The notes under the pieces were generated by a model, which was not told where the DNA came from, did no database searches, and saw only the letters and a list, made by a program, of their open reading frames with translations. Positions 8,040 through 16,991 of a stretch of DNA of 45,639 nucleotides are shown piece after piece (positions within the stretch are counted from its first letter, which is position 1; every line of letters begins with the position of its first letter). This stretch comes from CAZQRW01 sp964596115 (GTDB lineage: Bacteria; Hydrothermota; UBA3072; B12-G15), in contig CAZQRW010000007.1 in assembly GCA_964596115.1 (NCBI GenBank), positions 1-45,639 on the forward strand. The letters are read 5' to 3'. The translations under genes and the position numbers were made by a program.

Positions 8040-8690
8040 ATGGCTTCGATAGATATATTTCTAAATCCAGGAAGATGTTTTAAGCATATCAAAGAGAAGG
8101 ATGATTGGTGGATACCCTTTTTTATTGTTGTTATAATTGTAATAGGTAGTTACCTATTAATGTTTCCAGCTACTTCAAGAATAATGATGGAGCGTATGGC
8201 ATCCTTTGGAAGAAATGTCGATAAGAGTTTTATCGAAAGACTGAGGTATATTAATTCACTCAGTATTTTTGTTGTGACCTTTTTTTTCTGGCTTATAAGC
8301 GCATTGGTTCTCTGGGGCACAACTGCTCTTTTTGGTGGTAAAATCAACTTTTTGAAATCTCTTGATCTTATTGCATATACCTCACTTATTGGTGCTTTGA
8401 AGAGTATCTTGAGCCTGATAGTTGTTTTAATTAGAGGAGTAGGTAATATAAATTCTTTGGAGGCTTTAAGGCTCAAGACTGGATTGGACCTCTTTTTAAG
8501 TGTGCATAACCGAAGGTTGGCAATTCTTGTTAACTCAATGGATATATTTAATATATGGATCTATACCCTCATCGCGTTTGGGATTTCAGATATTGCAGGG
8601 CTTTCAAAGAAGAAATCAGCTATCGTCTCTATTCTAACATTCGTAATCCTGATTATAATAAGAATGCTTCTTCCAGGGAGGAGAGGATGA
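8040..8690 (+). CDS. Yip1-domain-like membrane protein
   Basis: The 216-residue protein starts with a Yip1-family opening (IFLNPGRCFKHIKEKDDWW) and then has about five membrane helices (near 26-42, 75-97, 108-135, 165-185 and 195-212). Bacterial Yip1-like proteins have no settled function. AAGGAGG precedes the ATG. It is the first gene of an efflux operon and overlaps the TolC-like gene by an ATGA, so it may support assembly or membrane insertion of the exporter (inference from position only). Confidence 0.7.
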   Translation: MASIDIFLNPGRCFKHIKEKDDWWIPFFIVVIIVIGSYLLMFPATSRIMMERMASFGRNVDKSFIERLRYINSLSIFVVTFFFWLISALVLWGTTALFGGKINFLKSLDLIAYTSLIGALKSILSLIVVLIRGVGNINSLEALRLKTGLDLFLSVHNRRLAILVNSMDIFNIWIYTLIAFGISDIAGLSKKKSAIVSILTFVILIIIRMLLPGRRG

Positions 8691-9895
8691 TAGCATTACT
8701 TTTATGTTATACCTTGACATTAAATAGTGCCATTGAAAGAGGATTAGAGTATTCTCCAGATATCAAAATGCTTAAATACAATCTGGAAATAAGTAAAAAG
8801 ACTAACTCTTATAATTATTCATCTTTACTCCCAAGTATTACATCAACGGGAGGACGTACAAAATCTTATCCAGGGGGATATGAGAATTATTTCGCGAATT
8901 TTACACTTTCGCAGTCTTTATCTCCATACACGTTCTTAAACGGGGTTAATGCCCATTTCAAGAATACTTTTGCCTTTTCAAACTACCTTGAGGGTGTTAA
9001 TAATACCATATTCCAAATTATACAATACTATCTCAATGCCTATACACTGAAGAGGTTAAGATTAGTAAGTGAGAAGCGATGGAACAAGGCAAAGGAAAAC
9101 CTTGATAAGATAAAAGAGATGTTCAAACTTGGGTCTGCTTCAAAAGCAGACCTTTTGAAAGCAGAGGTAGATGAATCGCAGGCATATCTGAACTTTTTAA
9201 AAGCGAAGAGCAATCTCAGGAGTTCTATCCTTCAATTAAAAAATGCAATTCTTATTCCTTTATCCGATTCACTTGAATTGTCTTCACCATCGTTAAATTT
9301 TGTAGTACCTTCACTGGACTCCCTTAAAGCATTATCAGAAAAAAACAGGCCCCGTTTAATTGCGGCTTACTCAGAAGTAAATTCTGCCCGTACAGAGTTA
9401 ATTTCGGATATTTCAAATTATCTTCCGCGGTTTTCCATTAGTGGTAGTTATGGATATGCTGGGAGACAATTTCCAGATACAAAGGAGATATGGGATAATA
9501 ACGATTCGTATTCAATTGGCATTAATTTATCTATGGATATATTTACAGGATTTAAAAAAGTAAATACTTCAATCATAAATAAAATGAAACTGAGCAGTGC
9601 AGAGTGGAGTTTGAAAAAAGAGAGGGCAGAGGTAGAAATGGAGGTTGAAGATGCATATTATTCTTATATAGAGGCAAAAACACAAGTAGATGTTGCAAAG
9701 AAGGGGCTGAAGTTAGCTGAAGAGAGTGAGACAGCCACAAAGGAGAGATATGAATTGGGTGAAGCTTCTGTTATAGAACTTCTTTCAGGTGAGGCAGACC
9801 TTCTGGATGCTCAATATAATTATGAAAATGCAAAAAAGGCGTATATTCTTTCCATTTATAACATAAAAAAAGCTGTAGGAAAAATATTAGAATAA
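8687..9895 (+). CDS. TolC-family outer-membrane efflux protein
   Basis: The 402-residue protein has the two repeated helical-barrel halves of TolC (LTLNSAIERGLEYSPDIK at the start; AKENLDKIKEMFKLGSASK and SETATKERYELGEASVIEL at equivalent positions near 155 and 355). It forms the outer-membrane duct for the MacA/MacB-type pump encoded next. I chose the ATG that follows GGGAGGAGAGG and overlaps the upstream TGA; the frame stays open upstream but reads non-signal sequence inside the previous gene. The signal sequence is very short (MIALLLCY) with no basic residue. Confidence 0.9.
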   Translation: MIALLLCYTLTLNSAIERGLEYSPDIKMLKYNLEISKKTNSYNYSSLLPSITSTGGRTKSYPGGYENYFANFTLSQSLSPYTFLNGVNAHFKNTFAFSNYLEGVNNTIFQIIQYYLNAYTLKRLRLVSEKRWNKAKENLDKIKEMFKLGSASKADLLKAEVDESQAYLNFLKAKSNLRSSILQLKNAILIPLSDSLELSSPSLNFVVPSLDSLKALSEKNRPRLIAAYSEVNSARTELISDISNYLPRFSISGSYGYAGRQFPDTKEIWDNNDSYSIGINLSMDIFTGFKKVNTSIINKMKLSSAEWSLKKERAEVEMEVEDAYYSYIEAKTQVDVAKKGLKLAEESETATKERYELGEASVIELLSGEADLLDAQYNYENAKKAYILSIYNIKKAVGKILE

Positions 9896-9908
9896 TGGGG
9901 GTTGAAGA

Positions 9909-11054
9909 ATGAAACGTTTAAAGTTAAAGGGTAAAATATGGATTGGTGTTAGCTTGGTTGTTGTTATATTGCTTATTGTTGTAGCAAATGTAAAACAAGG
10001 GTCAAACATTAAGGTTCAGGTGCAAAAGGTAAAAAGGGGAAGAATAGAAAGGATTGTTTCAGCGCCTGGAGATATCTCATCAAGAGTAGAGGTTAATATT
10101 AATTCAGATATTATGGGCAAACTTATGAAATTGTATGTTGAGGAAGGAGATGTAGTAGATGCTGGCGATACACTTGCCAAATTGGATGAAACAGATCCCA
10201 GAGCAAATCTTGAAATAGCGCTTAGTAAACTATCTTCAGACAGTGCTAGTTTTTCGCAGAAAAAATTAATGTTTGAAAGAAAGAAAAAGTTATTTGAGAA
10301 AGAATTGATATCAAAAGAAGAGTATGAACAGGCAGAAATCTCATACAAGGTAGCTGAGGCTAGCTTGGAGCAGAGCAGGGCTCAGGTGAGAAGTGCCCGG
10401 CATAGACTTGATAAATGTGTCCTGATTTCACCAATCAAGGGTGTTGTAACAAAAGTCAACGTTAAGGAAGGAGAAAATGTAATAACGGGAACAATGAATA
10501 ATCCCGGAACTGTTCTTATGACGATTTCTGACCTTTCCACGATTGAAATCATTGCACAAGTTGATGAAAGTGAGATTCCCCTTCTAAAATTGGGTGATAG
10601 TGTCAGAATTTCGGTTGATGCGTTTCCTGATTCACAATTTATGGGTGTAGTAAGAAATATTGCCTCAAAGCCAATTTATACGAGCGGAACAGGTGCTGTA
10701 AACTATGAGGCAAAGATTAGATTCACCAATCTCTCTATCCCTTTATTCCCTGGGATGTCGGGAAATTGTGATATTATCGTTCAGAAAAAAGATGGAGCAC
10801 TCAGGGCTCCTCTTCAGTCATTGGTAACAAGGAAGAAGCAAAGGGGTATTTTTGTAGTGGATAATGGAAAAGTAAATTTCAAAAAGATAAAAGTAGGGCT
10901 AATGGGTGAAAGATATGTGGAAATTCATGAGGGTATTAATGAAGGAGACTTAATAGTAACGGGCCCATTTAAAGCCCTGAAGGAGTTGAAAGATGGTCAG
11001 AGGGTTTCTTACAGAAGTCCTGAGGTCGGCGGCCGAATCAATAAGAACAAATAA
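9909..11054 (+). CDS. MacA/HlyD-type periplasmic adaptor
   Basis: The 381-residue membrane-fusion protein has an N-terminal membrane anchor (about 9-27), a split biotinyl-lipoyl domain (NSDIMGKLMKLYVEEGDVVD and LISPIKGVVTKVNVKEGENV), a helical hairpin (about 98-165) between the halves, and beta-barrel and membrane-proximal domains after that. It bridges the inner-membrane MacB-like transporter and the TolC-like duct. The substrate cannot be read from sequence. It lies 13 bases after the TolC-like gene, with GGGGGTTGAAG as ribosome site, and overlaps the permease gene by 62 bases. Confidence 0.93.
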   Translation: MKRLKLKGKIWIGVSLVVVILLIVVANVKQGSNIKVQVQKVKRGRIERIVSAPGDISSRVEVNINSDIMGKLMKLYVEEGDVVDAGDTLAKLDETDPRANLEIALSKLSSDSASFSQKKLMFERKKKLFEKELISKEEYEQAEISYKVAEASLEQSRAQVRSARHRLDKCVLISPIKGVVTKVNVKEGENVITGTMNNPGTVLMTISDLSTIEIIAQVDESEIPLLKLGDSVRISVDAFPDSQFMGVVRNIASKPIYTSGTGAVNYEAKIRFTNLSIPLFPGMSGNCDIIVQKKDGALRAPLQSLVTRKKQRGIFVVDNGKVNFKKIKVGLMGERYVEIHEGINEGDLIVTGPFKALKELKDGQRVSYRSPEVGGRINKNK

Positions 11055-12213
11055 ACTGAGGGCAATCCTTACTACCCTTGGGATAATTATTGGTGTGACC
11101 ACGGTTATTGCCGTTATCTCGGTTATTGCCGGCATTCAGAATAAAGTTACTTCTTCTTTTTCTTCGTTAGGTTCTAATGTTATTTATGTTCAGAAATTCC
11201 CCTGGGTTATGGGAAGAAGGATGCAGTGGTGGAAATTGAGGAAGAGGAAGGATATTACATTGGATGATTACAAGGCAATAAAGGAATTTGCCACTTCCAT
11301 TTCCTTTGTTGCTCCGGAAATGCATACAAGGTATACTTTGAAAAGAAAGGATAAAAAAGTAGAAGATGTAACAATAACTGGAACATCATATGAACTTCCT
11401 AAAATCAACCAGCAGGATGTTGAGTATGGTAGATTCCTCTCTGCTGATGATATAAACTATAGGAAGAATGTTTGTGTTCTTGGAAAAGATGTTGTGGATA
11501 ACCTCTTTCCAAATACCGAACCCATAGGTCAATACATAAGGATTTCAGGGTCAAGATTTCTTATAATTGGTGTGCTTGAACAGAAGGGACAGATGTTAGG
11601 CCAAAGTATGGATAACATAGCAATTATTCCTTATACAACATATGAGAAAATATATGGAACGAGGAGGTCTATTACCATTGCTATTCTTGCCGATGATAGA
11701 GAGAGTGCCACAGAGGAGGTGAGATGGATTTTGAGGAACAAAAGGCATTTGAAGGAAAATCAGGAAGACGATTTTGCGATAAACTCCTCAGACGCACTTA
11801 TAAAGTCCTGGAATCAACTAACCAGGAGTATATTTCTTGTTATGATTGCAATTGCCTCTGTCGCACTAATAGTTGGCGGAATAGGGATTATGAACATAAT
11901 GCTTGTCTCCGTTACTGAAAGGACAAGGGAGATAGGTATAAGAAAGGCTATTGGTGCAAAGAAAAAAGAGATCTTAATGCAATTTCTTGTTGAGTCTGTA
12001 ATTGTTTCACTCCTTGGCGGGATTATAGGTATTGTATTTGGATTTGGTATTGCAAAGGTCGTTTCAGTGTTTGCAAATATTCCCTTTGCAATGCCAGTAT
12101 GGGGTATACTTATAGGTTTTTTCTTTTCTTTTATAGTTGGTGTGTTCTTTGGCTACTATCCTGCGAGAAAAGCATCAATGTTAAACCCTGTTGAGGCGTT
12201 GAGATATGAGTGA
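10993..12213 (+). CDS. MacB-type FtsX-like permease
   Basis: The 406-residue protein has the MacB permease layout: a first membrane helix after SIRTNKLRAILTTLGIIIGV, a large periplasmic MacB_PCD domain (about 45-270), then three membrane helices, the first after the NSSDALIKSWNQLTRS segment, with FtsX motifs GGIGIMNIMLVSVTERTREI and YYPARKASMLNPVEALRYE. It couples to the separate ATPase encoded next. The start overlaps the adaptor gene by 62 bases; GGAG upstream and alignment of SIRTNKLRA with other MacB N-termini support it. Confidence 0.93.
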   Translation: MVRGFLTEVLRSAAESIRTNKLRAILTTLGIIIGVTTVIAVISVIAGIQNKVTSSFSSLGSNVIYVQKFPWVMGRRMQWWKLRKRKDITLDDYKAIKEFATSISFVAPEMHTRYTLKRKDKKVEDVTITGTSYELPKINQQDVEYGRFLSADDINYRKNVCVLGKDVVDNLFPNTEPIGQYIRISGSRFLIIGVLEQKGQMLGQSMDNIAIIPYTTYEKIYGTRRSITIAILADDRESATEEVRWILRNKRHLKENQEDDFAINSSDALIKSWNQLTRSIFLVMIAIASVALIVGGIGIMNIMLVSVTERTREIGIRKAIGAKKKEILMQFLVESVIVSLLGGIIGIVFGFGIAKVVSVFANIPFAMPVWGILIGFFFSFIVGVFFGYYPARKASMLNPVEALRYE

Positions 12214-12889
12214 TCTTATTAAACTAAAATCCGTTAAAAAAAAGTATCTCCTTGGAACCACAGAGGTTAATGCACTAAGAGGAGTTGACCTTATTATAAA
12301 GAGGGGCGAATTCACTTCAATAATGGGTCCCTCCGGTTCTGGCAAATCAACACTAATGCATATAATGGGGTGTCTTGATACACCTACTGAGGGCATATAT
12401 TACCTTGATGGCGAAAAGGTAAGCGATTTTGATGATGATGCGCTTGCCGAGATTAGAAAGAAAAAGATAGGATTTGTCTTTCAGAATTTTTATCTTCTAC
12501 CCAGGGCAACTATTCTTTATAATGTATCCTTGCCGATGATTTATGCTGGTGTTTCTCTCTCCGAACGGAAGAAAAAATCTACGGAGCTTTTAAGAAAAGT
12601 GGGATTGAGCCATAGGATTCAGCATCTTCCCACAGAACTCTCAGGAGGTGAAAGACAAAGGGTTGCTATTGCAAGAGCCCTTGCAAATGATCCAGAGATT
12701 GTATTTGCAGATGAACCCACAGGGAATCTGGATACTACAATGGGTAATGAGATAATGGAGGTTTTCTCTCAGCTACATAAGGAGGGAAGAACCATTGTGA
12801 TGGTAACCCATGAACGATATATTGCCCAGTATGGCAAGAGGATTATACATCTGAAGGATGGAAAAGTTGAGGATGACGAAGAAGTATAG
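12206..12889 (+). CDS. MacB/LolD-type ABC transporter ATPase
   Basis: The 227-residue ATPase has Walker A GPSGSGKST (about 41-49), a Q-loop in FVFQNFYLLP, the signature LSGGERQRVAIARAL, Walker B IVFADEPTGNLD and the H-loop MVTHE. It belongs to the macrolide/lipoprotein-export group (MacB, LolD, FtsE) and powers the permease encoded just upstream, with which it overlaps by 8 bases. Its 3' end overlaps the glycosyltransferase gene by 32 bases. Confidence 0.95.
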   Translation: MSDLIKLKSVKKKYLLGTTEVNALRGVDLIIKRGEFTSIMGPSGSGKSTLMHIMGCLDTPTEGIYYLDGEKVSDFDDDALAEIRKKKIGFVFQNFYLLPRATILYNVSLPMIYAGVSLSERKKKSTELLRKVGLSHRIQHLPTELSGGERQRVAIARALANDPEIVFADEPTGNLDTTMGNEIMEVFSQLHKEGRTIVMVTHERYIAQYGKRIIHLKDGKVEDDEEV

Positions 12890-13994
12890 AATTCTAATTA
12901 TCAACTGGCAGGACATAAAGAATCCTCTTTCTGGTGGAGCTGAAGTTCATTTATTCGAAATATTCAAAAGGATGTCGGATAAATTTGAGATTCATCTTCT
13001 CTGTTCTAATTTTCCAGGGGGCTTGGAGGAAGTTGTAATTGAGGGAATAAATATTCACAGGGTTGGTACCCGAAACACCTTCAATTTTTTTGTACCCAGG
13101 AAATTTTCTGCATTGGATAGAAGGCTCGATTTTGATCTTGTAATAGAGGATCTAAATAAAATTCCATTTTTTGGGAAAGTTTATATAAAAAAGAAAAGGC
13201 TGGCTATAATTCATCATCTCTTTGGAAATGTGATTTTTAGAGAGACAAATCCAATTTTTGGTTTTTATGTTTACCTTACCGAGAGATTAGTGCCCCATTT
13301 TTATAATGATGTCCCCTTTATAAGTGTCTCAGAAAGTACAAAGGAAGAACTCATACGTATGGGATTGCCACAGGAAAATATTAATGTGATCTATAATGGC
13401 GTTGACTTAAAAAGATACGAACCGGGTGAAAAATCCCGAATACCTTTAATTGTGGGTTTGGGTAGGTTGAAAAAATACAAGAAATTTGAGGTTTTTATTA
13501 ATGCTATTGGGTTATTGAAATCCAGGGGTAAAAAATTTTCTGCAATGATTATAGGTGGAGGAGATGACCTGGAAAGATTGGAGAAAATAGCAGAAAAGTC
13601 GGGAATTACAGATATTTTGACATTTACAGGTTTTGTCCCTGAGAAGAAAAAGGCCGAAATCTTAAAAAGAGCATGGGCATGTGTGAATACGTCCCCAAAA
13701 GAAGGGTGGGGTCTAACAAGTATGGAGGCACAGGCATCTGGTACTCCTTCAATTGTTCCTGATAGCCCTGGTCTGAGGGAAACGGTAATTAATGGTAGAA
13801 CAGGTTTTACATATCCATTTGGAAATTTCGGTCAGCTTGCAGATCAAATCTTAAAGATAATTGGAGACAGAAAATTAGCTGAAAGAATGGGCATATACGC
13901 AAGACAATGGGCTGAGAATTTTACCTGGGATAGATTTTCAAAAGAAGCAGAAGAATTTATTGCCCGAAATATCGCTGAAACGTTTTCTCCTTAA
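12858..13994 (+). CDS. GT4-family glycosyltransferase
   Basis: The 378-residue retaining glycosyltransferase has two Rossmann-like domains of the GT-B fold. The N-terminal domain carries NPLSGGAEVHLFEI; the C-terminal domain starts near IPLIVGLGRLKKYKKF and holds the EGWGLTSME E-x7-E motif and the ASGTPSIVPDSPGLRE loop typical of GT4. Donor and acceptor sugars are unknown. An alternative ATG at 12873 (MTKKYRILIINW) fits homologous N-termini better, but neither start has a good ribosome site; translation is probably coupled to the ATPase gene. Its link to the efflux genes may be only positional. Confidence 0.88.
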   Translation: MEKLRMTKKYRILIINWQDIKNPLSGGAEVHLFEIFKRMSDKFEIHLLCSNFPGGLEEVVIEGINIHRVGTRNTFNFFVPRKFSALDRRLDFDLVIEDLNKIPFFGKVYIKKKRLAIIHHLFGNVIFRETNPIFGFYVYLTERLVPHFYNDVPFISVSESTKEELIRMGLPQENINVIYNGVDLKRYEPGEKSRIPLIVGLGRLKKYKKFEVFINAIGLLKSRGKKFSAMIIGGGDDLERLEKIAEKSGITDILTFTGFVPEKKKAEILKRAWACVNTSPKEGWGLTSMEAQASGTPSIVPDSPGLRETVINGRTGFTYPFGNFGQLADQILKIIGDRKLAERMGIYARQWAENFTWDRFSKEAEEFIARNIAETFSP

Positions 13995-14001
13995 AGTGAG
14001 C

Positions 14002-14589
14002 TCAAAACCATCCTATGACAAATTCAACCACAGTCCAGAATGTGTAGAGGGTTGTAACACCTGTTGCGTATCCCTCCTTTTTTGTTCTGGATTTTTTCAT
14101 TCTGTACAAAGAGTAAATAAATAATAATAAAAATATTCCTGCAGTCCAAAATGTAGAGATAGCTTTTTTAGAACCAAAGTGATATTCTGTCATCATTACT
14201 ACATGTAGAAGCCATATAATATTGAAATGACCAATGAAAAATTGTATGCCTGATGTTGTACTATTATTTTTAATAATAAATATGGTAAAAAGCGTAAAGA
14301 TAATCAGGAATGGTATTGAAATCCACTGATCAATTGGGAGAAAACCAAGGTGAACCATTATTTCACCCGTGAACGCCCAGGTAAAATAACCCCCAAATAA
14401 GCCTGAGAATATTGACCTTGTATCGTCACCTTTAGCGTTAATCAAAAAGAAAATAGACAATATAAAGAAAATAATTCCTGTCGTCCAGGTGGTAATATTC
14501 CCCTGTCCGTAAGCCCATAGCATAAGTGGGAACATAGCACCTGATAAAATTAGGAAAACAAGAAACACCTGAATCCCCTTTTTCCACAT
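14002..14589 (-). CDS. Integral membrane protein of unknown function
   Basis: This 195-residue protein has six or seven hydrophobic helices spread over its whole length and short charged loops (AKGDDTRS, YRMKKSRTKKEG). I do not recognise a family; HFNIIWLLHVVMMTEYHFGS contains several histidines inside a helix pair. It has its own promoter and an AGGAGG site. It converges with the glycosyltransferase gene, leaving only 7 bases between the stops, and diverges from the hydrolase gene. Confidence 0.75.
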   Translation of the reverse strand: MWKKGIQVFLVFLILSGAMFPLMLWAYGQGNITTWTTGIIFFILSIFFLINAKGDDTRSIFSGLFGGYFTWAFTGEIMVHLGFLPIDQWISIPFLIIFTLFTIFIIKNNSTTSGIQFFIGHFNIIWLLHVVMMTEYHFGSKKAISTFWTAGIFLLLFIYSLYRMKKSRTKKEGYATGVTTLYTFWTVVEFVIGWF

Positions 14590-14627
14590 TTTTTAACCTC
14601 CTATCAATTATAAAATTTAATTGTTTG

Positions 14628-14655
14628 ATTATATTAAATTAGCTGATCTTATCAA
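14628..14655 (-). promoter_or_regulatory. Promoter of the membrane protein gene
   Basis: On the minus strand: TTGATA (14655-14650), 16 bp, TATAAT (14633-14628). AGGAGG follows before the ATG at 14589. Confidence 0.65.
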
Positions 14656-14671
14656 GTATACAATTTTTCTA

Positions 14672-14699
14672 TTTACATTTTTTTAACAGCTTGTAAAAT
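14672..14699 (+). promoter_or_regulatory. Possible promoter of the hydrolase-glpK pair
   Basis: TTTACA (14672-14677), 16 bp, TAAAAT (14694-14699), then AAAGGAGG before the ATG at 14720. Matches to consensus are moderate. It lies beside, and points away from, the promoter at 14628-14655. Confidence 0.5.
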
Positions 14700-14719
14700 T
14701 TATAGAAAAAGGAGGATAC

Positions 14720-15403
14720 ATGGAGGATGTAAAATTCTATAAAACAGAAAATAAAGGGGAGGATATTCTTTTTATTGGAGGATTGGGAAATAGGTATAGC
14801 GGTGATAATATCAAGTGGTTCGTAAATAGATTGAGGGAAAATAGCTTCAGGGTTCATTTTGCAGAACTAAAAACAGATATAAGGGATTTCAAGAAAGAAT
14901 ATATTGACCCCGTAAATAAATACGCGGAGGCACTTGGGGATTTTCTACTAATAGGTCATAGTCTTGGAGGGCTTGTGGCAAATTTTGTAAAGGGAGCAAG
15001 GAGAGTTGTTTATCTTTCTCCCTGGTGGGGCATTTATGGAGAAAAACTGAGGACAAAAGCGATAAATATGCTTCCCCTACTTAAGCATATTAAACTCAGG
15101 ATTCAGCATATAGATTACGTAAGGGAAGAGGTTGGTAAATTGGTTACAGATAAGGATTGGGGCTATATTCCCACATTTGTCTCTTTTCCATTTGTTTCTG
15201 AGGTAGTAACATATCAAAAGAAAATAAGTGTAAAAGGAGATTATTTTGTTTTTACATCGCTCAGGGATACTATCATTTCCCTTAAGGCAATTGGAGAGAA
15301 TGCCAATCTGAATAGGATTATTTTGTTTAATGGAGAACACGAATTCTTTTCTTCTGACTCTCGTGAGGAGACCTTTAAAGAGTTACTTAAATATTTGAGA
15401 TAA
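14720..15403 (+). CDS. Alpha/beta-hydrolase fold protein
   Basis: The 227-residue protein has the nucleophile elbow GHSLGG (Ser81) and a C-terminal NGEHEFF, whose His is a likely third catalytic residue; the preceding strand LLIGHSLGG and the oxyanion-side loop IGGLGNRYSG fit an esterase/lipase-like fold. No signal peptide, so cytoplasmic. The substrate is unknown. It stands one base before the glycerol kinase gene, so release of glycerol from an ester is a tempting but unproven idea. Confidence 0.7.
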   Translation: MEDVKFYKTENKGEDILFIGGLGNRYSGDNIKWFVNRLRENSFRVHFAELKTDIRDFKKEYIDPVNKYAEALGDFLLIGHSLGGLVANFVKGARRVVYLSPWWGIYGEKLRTKAINMLPLLKHIKLRIQHIDYVREEVGKLVTDKDWGYIPTFVSFPFVSEVVTYQKKISVKGDYFVFTSLRDTIISLKAIGENANLNRIILFNGEHEFFSSDSREETFKELLKYLR

Positions 15404-15404
15404 A

Positions 15405-16886
15405 ATGAGAAAATATATTATTGCTATCGATGCAGGCACAACAGGTAATAGAGCAGTTGCTTTTTCGAAGGAAGGTAGGATAGCCTCAAGTTTTTATTAC
15501 GAGTTTTCATCGATCTATCCCAAACCAGGATGGGTTGAGCAGGATCCTCTGGATATATGGAGAACCACAAAGATGGCTTTGGTTAAGGTTATCGAGGATG
15601 TCGGTGGTCCTGAGAATGTTAATGCAATAGGCATAACAAATCAGAGAGAGACAACAATTCTTTGGGATAGAAAAACAGGAAAGCCTCTTTACAATGCAAT
15701 TGTCTGGCAATGTAGGAGGACAGCTGAAATATGCAAATCACTCTATCCGTACAGGAAGATTATAAAGGAAAAAACAGGGCTTTTCCTTGATCCATATTTT
15801 TCTGCGACTAAGATAAAATGGCTTATTGAGAATGTTGAAGATGTAAAGAAGACAGTGATAAAGGGGGATGCTTTATTTGGTACGGTGGATACGTGGTTAT
15901 TGTGGAATCTTACACGAGGGAAGGCGCATTCTACTGATTCAAGTAATGCCTCACGAACGATGCTATTCAATATAAATACTCTCAAGTATGACGAAGAATT
16001 ATTGAGAATTTTTAATATTCCAGCATATCTCCTTCCTGAAGTAAAGGATAGTAATACCCTCTTTGGCTATACAAACCCAGGGATAACAGGGAAAACAATC
16101 CCCATTACGGGGATTCTTGGTGACCAGCAGGCTGCGTTATTTGCGCAGGGTGGATGGAATGGCGAAATTGTAAAGAATACGTATGGCACAGGACTTTTTG
16201 TTGTTGCCTCAACGGGAAAAGAAAAACCTGAAACAAAAAATTTGATAAATACAATTGCATTTTGTATTGAGGGAAAGGCTACCTATGCTATTGAAGGAAG
16301 CGTTTTTAGTGCTGGTTCTATTTTGCAGTGGTTGAAGGACAATCTGGGGATAATACAGACAATAGAAGAATCAGGAAAACTTGCAAATAGTGTGTATTCA
16401 AATGGGGATATTTATTTTGTACCAGCACTTACAGGACTTGGAGCACCATACTGGGACAGTGATGCAAGGGGATTGTTAATAGGGCTAACGCGGTCTACCA
16501 AGAGGGAACATATTGTGAGAGCAGCACTGGAGAGTATTGCATTTCAAGCAAGAGATGTGATCGAAGAGATAAAGTTAATAACTAAAAGGAAAGTTCACGC
16601 CTTGAGGGTGGATGGAGGAGCGTCAAAGAATGATTTTCTTATGCAACTTCAAGCAGATATTCTTAATATGAGAATTGAAAGGGCAGAAAATATAGAATCT
16701 ACAAGTCTTGGTGTAGCAGAGATGGCAGGTCTTTCAACAGGTTTTTGGAGTTTTGATTGTGTCAAAGATTTGAACCCTATAGAGAGGGTATTTGCACCTT
16801 CTATGGATTCCCAAAAAAGCGAAATACTCTACCAAAAATGGAAAAAGGCAGTAAAAAGGTCACTAAAATGGGTATCCGATTTATGA
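15405..16886 (+). CDS. glpK: Glycerol kinase
   Basis: The 493-residue FGGY-family kinase phosphorylates glycerol to sn-glycerol 3-phosphate with ATP. Recognisable segments are AIDAGTTGNRAVAF at the N-terminus, GWVEQDPLDIW, ITNQRETTILWDRKTGKPLYN, the STDSSNASRTML loop, GILGDQQAALFAQG and the C-terminal LRVDGGASKNDFLMQLQAD. The length is normal. It has no clear ribosome site of its own and is probably translated with the hydrolase gene one base upstream. No glycerol facilitator or glycerol-3-phosphate dehydrogenase gene is in the window. Confidence 0.95.
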   Translation: MRKYIIAIDAGTTGNRAVAFSKEGRIASSFYYEFSSIYPKPGWVEQDPLDIWRTTKMALVKVIEDVGGPENVNAIGITNQRETTILWDRKTGKPLYNAIVWQCRRTAEICKSLYPYRKIIKEKTGLFLDPYFSATKIKWLIENVEDVKKTVIKGDALFGTVDTWLLWNLTRGKAHSTDSSNASRTMLFNINTLKYDEELLRIFNIPAYLLPEVKDSNTLFGYTNPGITGKTIPITGILGDQQAALFAQGGWNGEIVKNTYGTGLFVVASTGKEKPETKNLINTIAFCIEGKATYAIEGSVFSAGSILQWLKDNLGIIQTIEESGKLANSVYSNGDIYFVPALTGLGAPYWDSDARGLLIGLTRSTKREHIVRAALESIAFQARDVIEEIKLITKRKVHALRVDGGASKNDFLMQLQADILNMRIERAENIESTSLGVAEMAGLSTGFWSFDCVKDLNPIERVFAPSMDSQKSEILYQKWKKAVKRSLKWVSDL

Positions 16887-16991
16887 TAATAATCCAGGAT
16901 TTTGCGCATATTTGACAGATTCAAGCAGCTTCGAAATTTTAGATTTGGGGGAGTGAAGTGGTGGATAAATAAATAAACAGGAGGGATAAAA

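Noticed and set aside
8555..8686. 44-codon N-terminal extension of the TolC-like protein
   Set aside because: It lies fully inside the Yip1-like gene, reads nothing like a signal peptide, and a strong ribosome site precedes the internal ATG.
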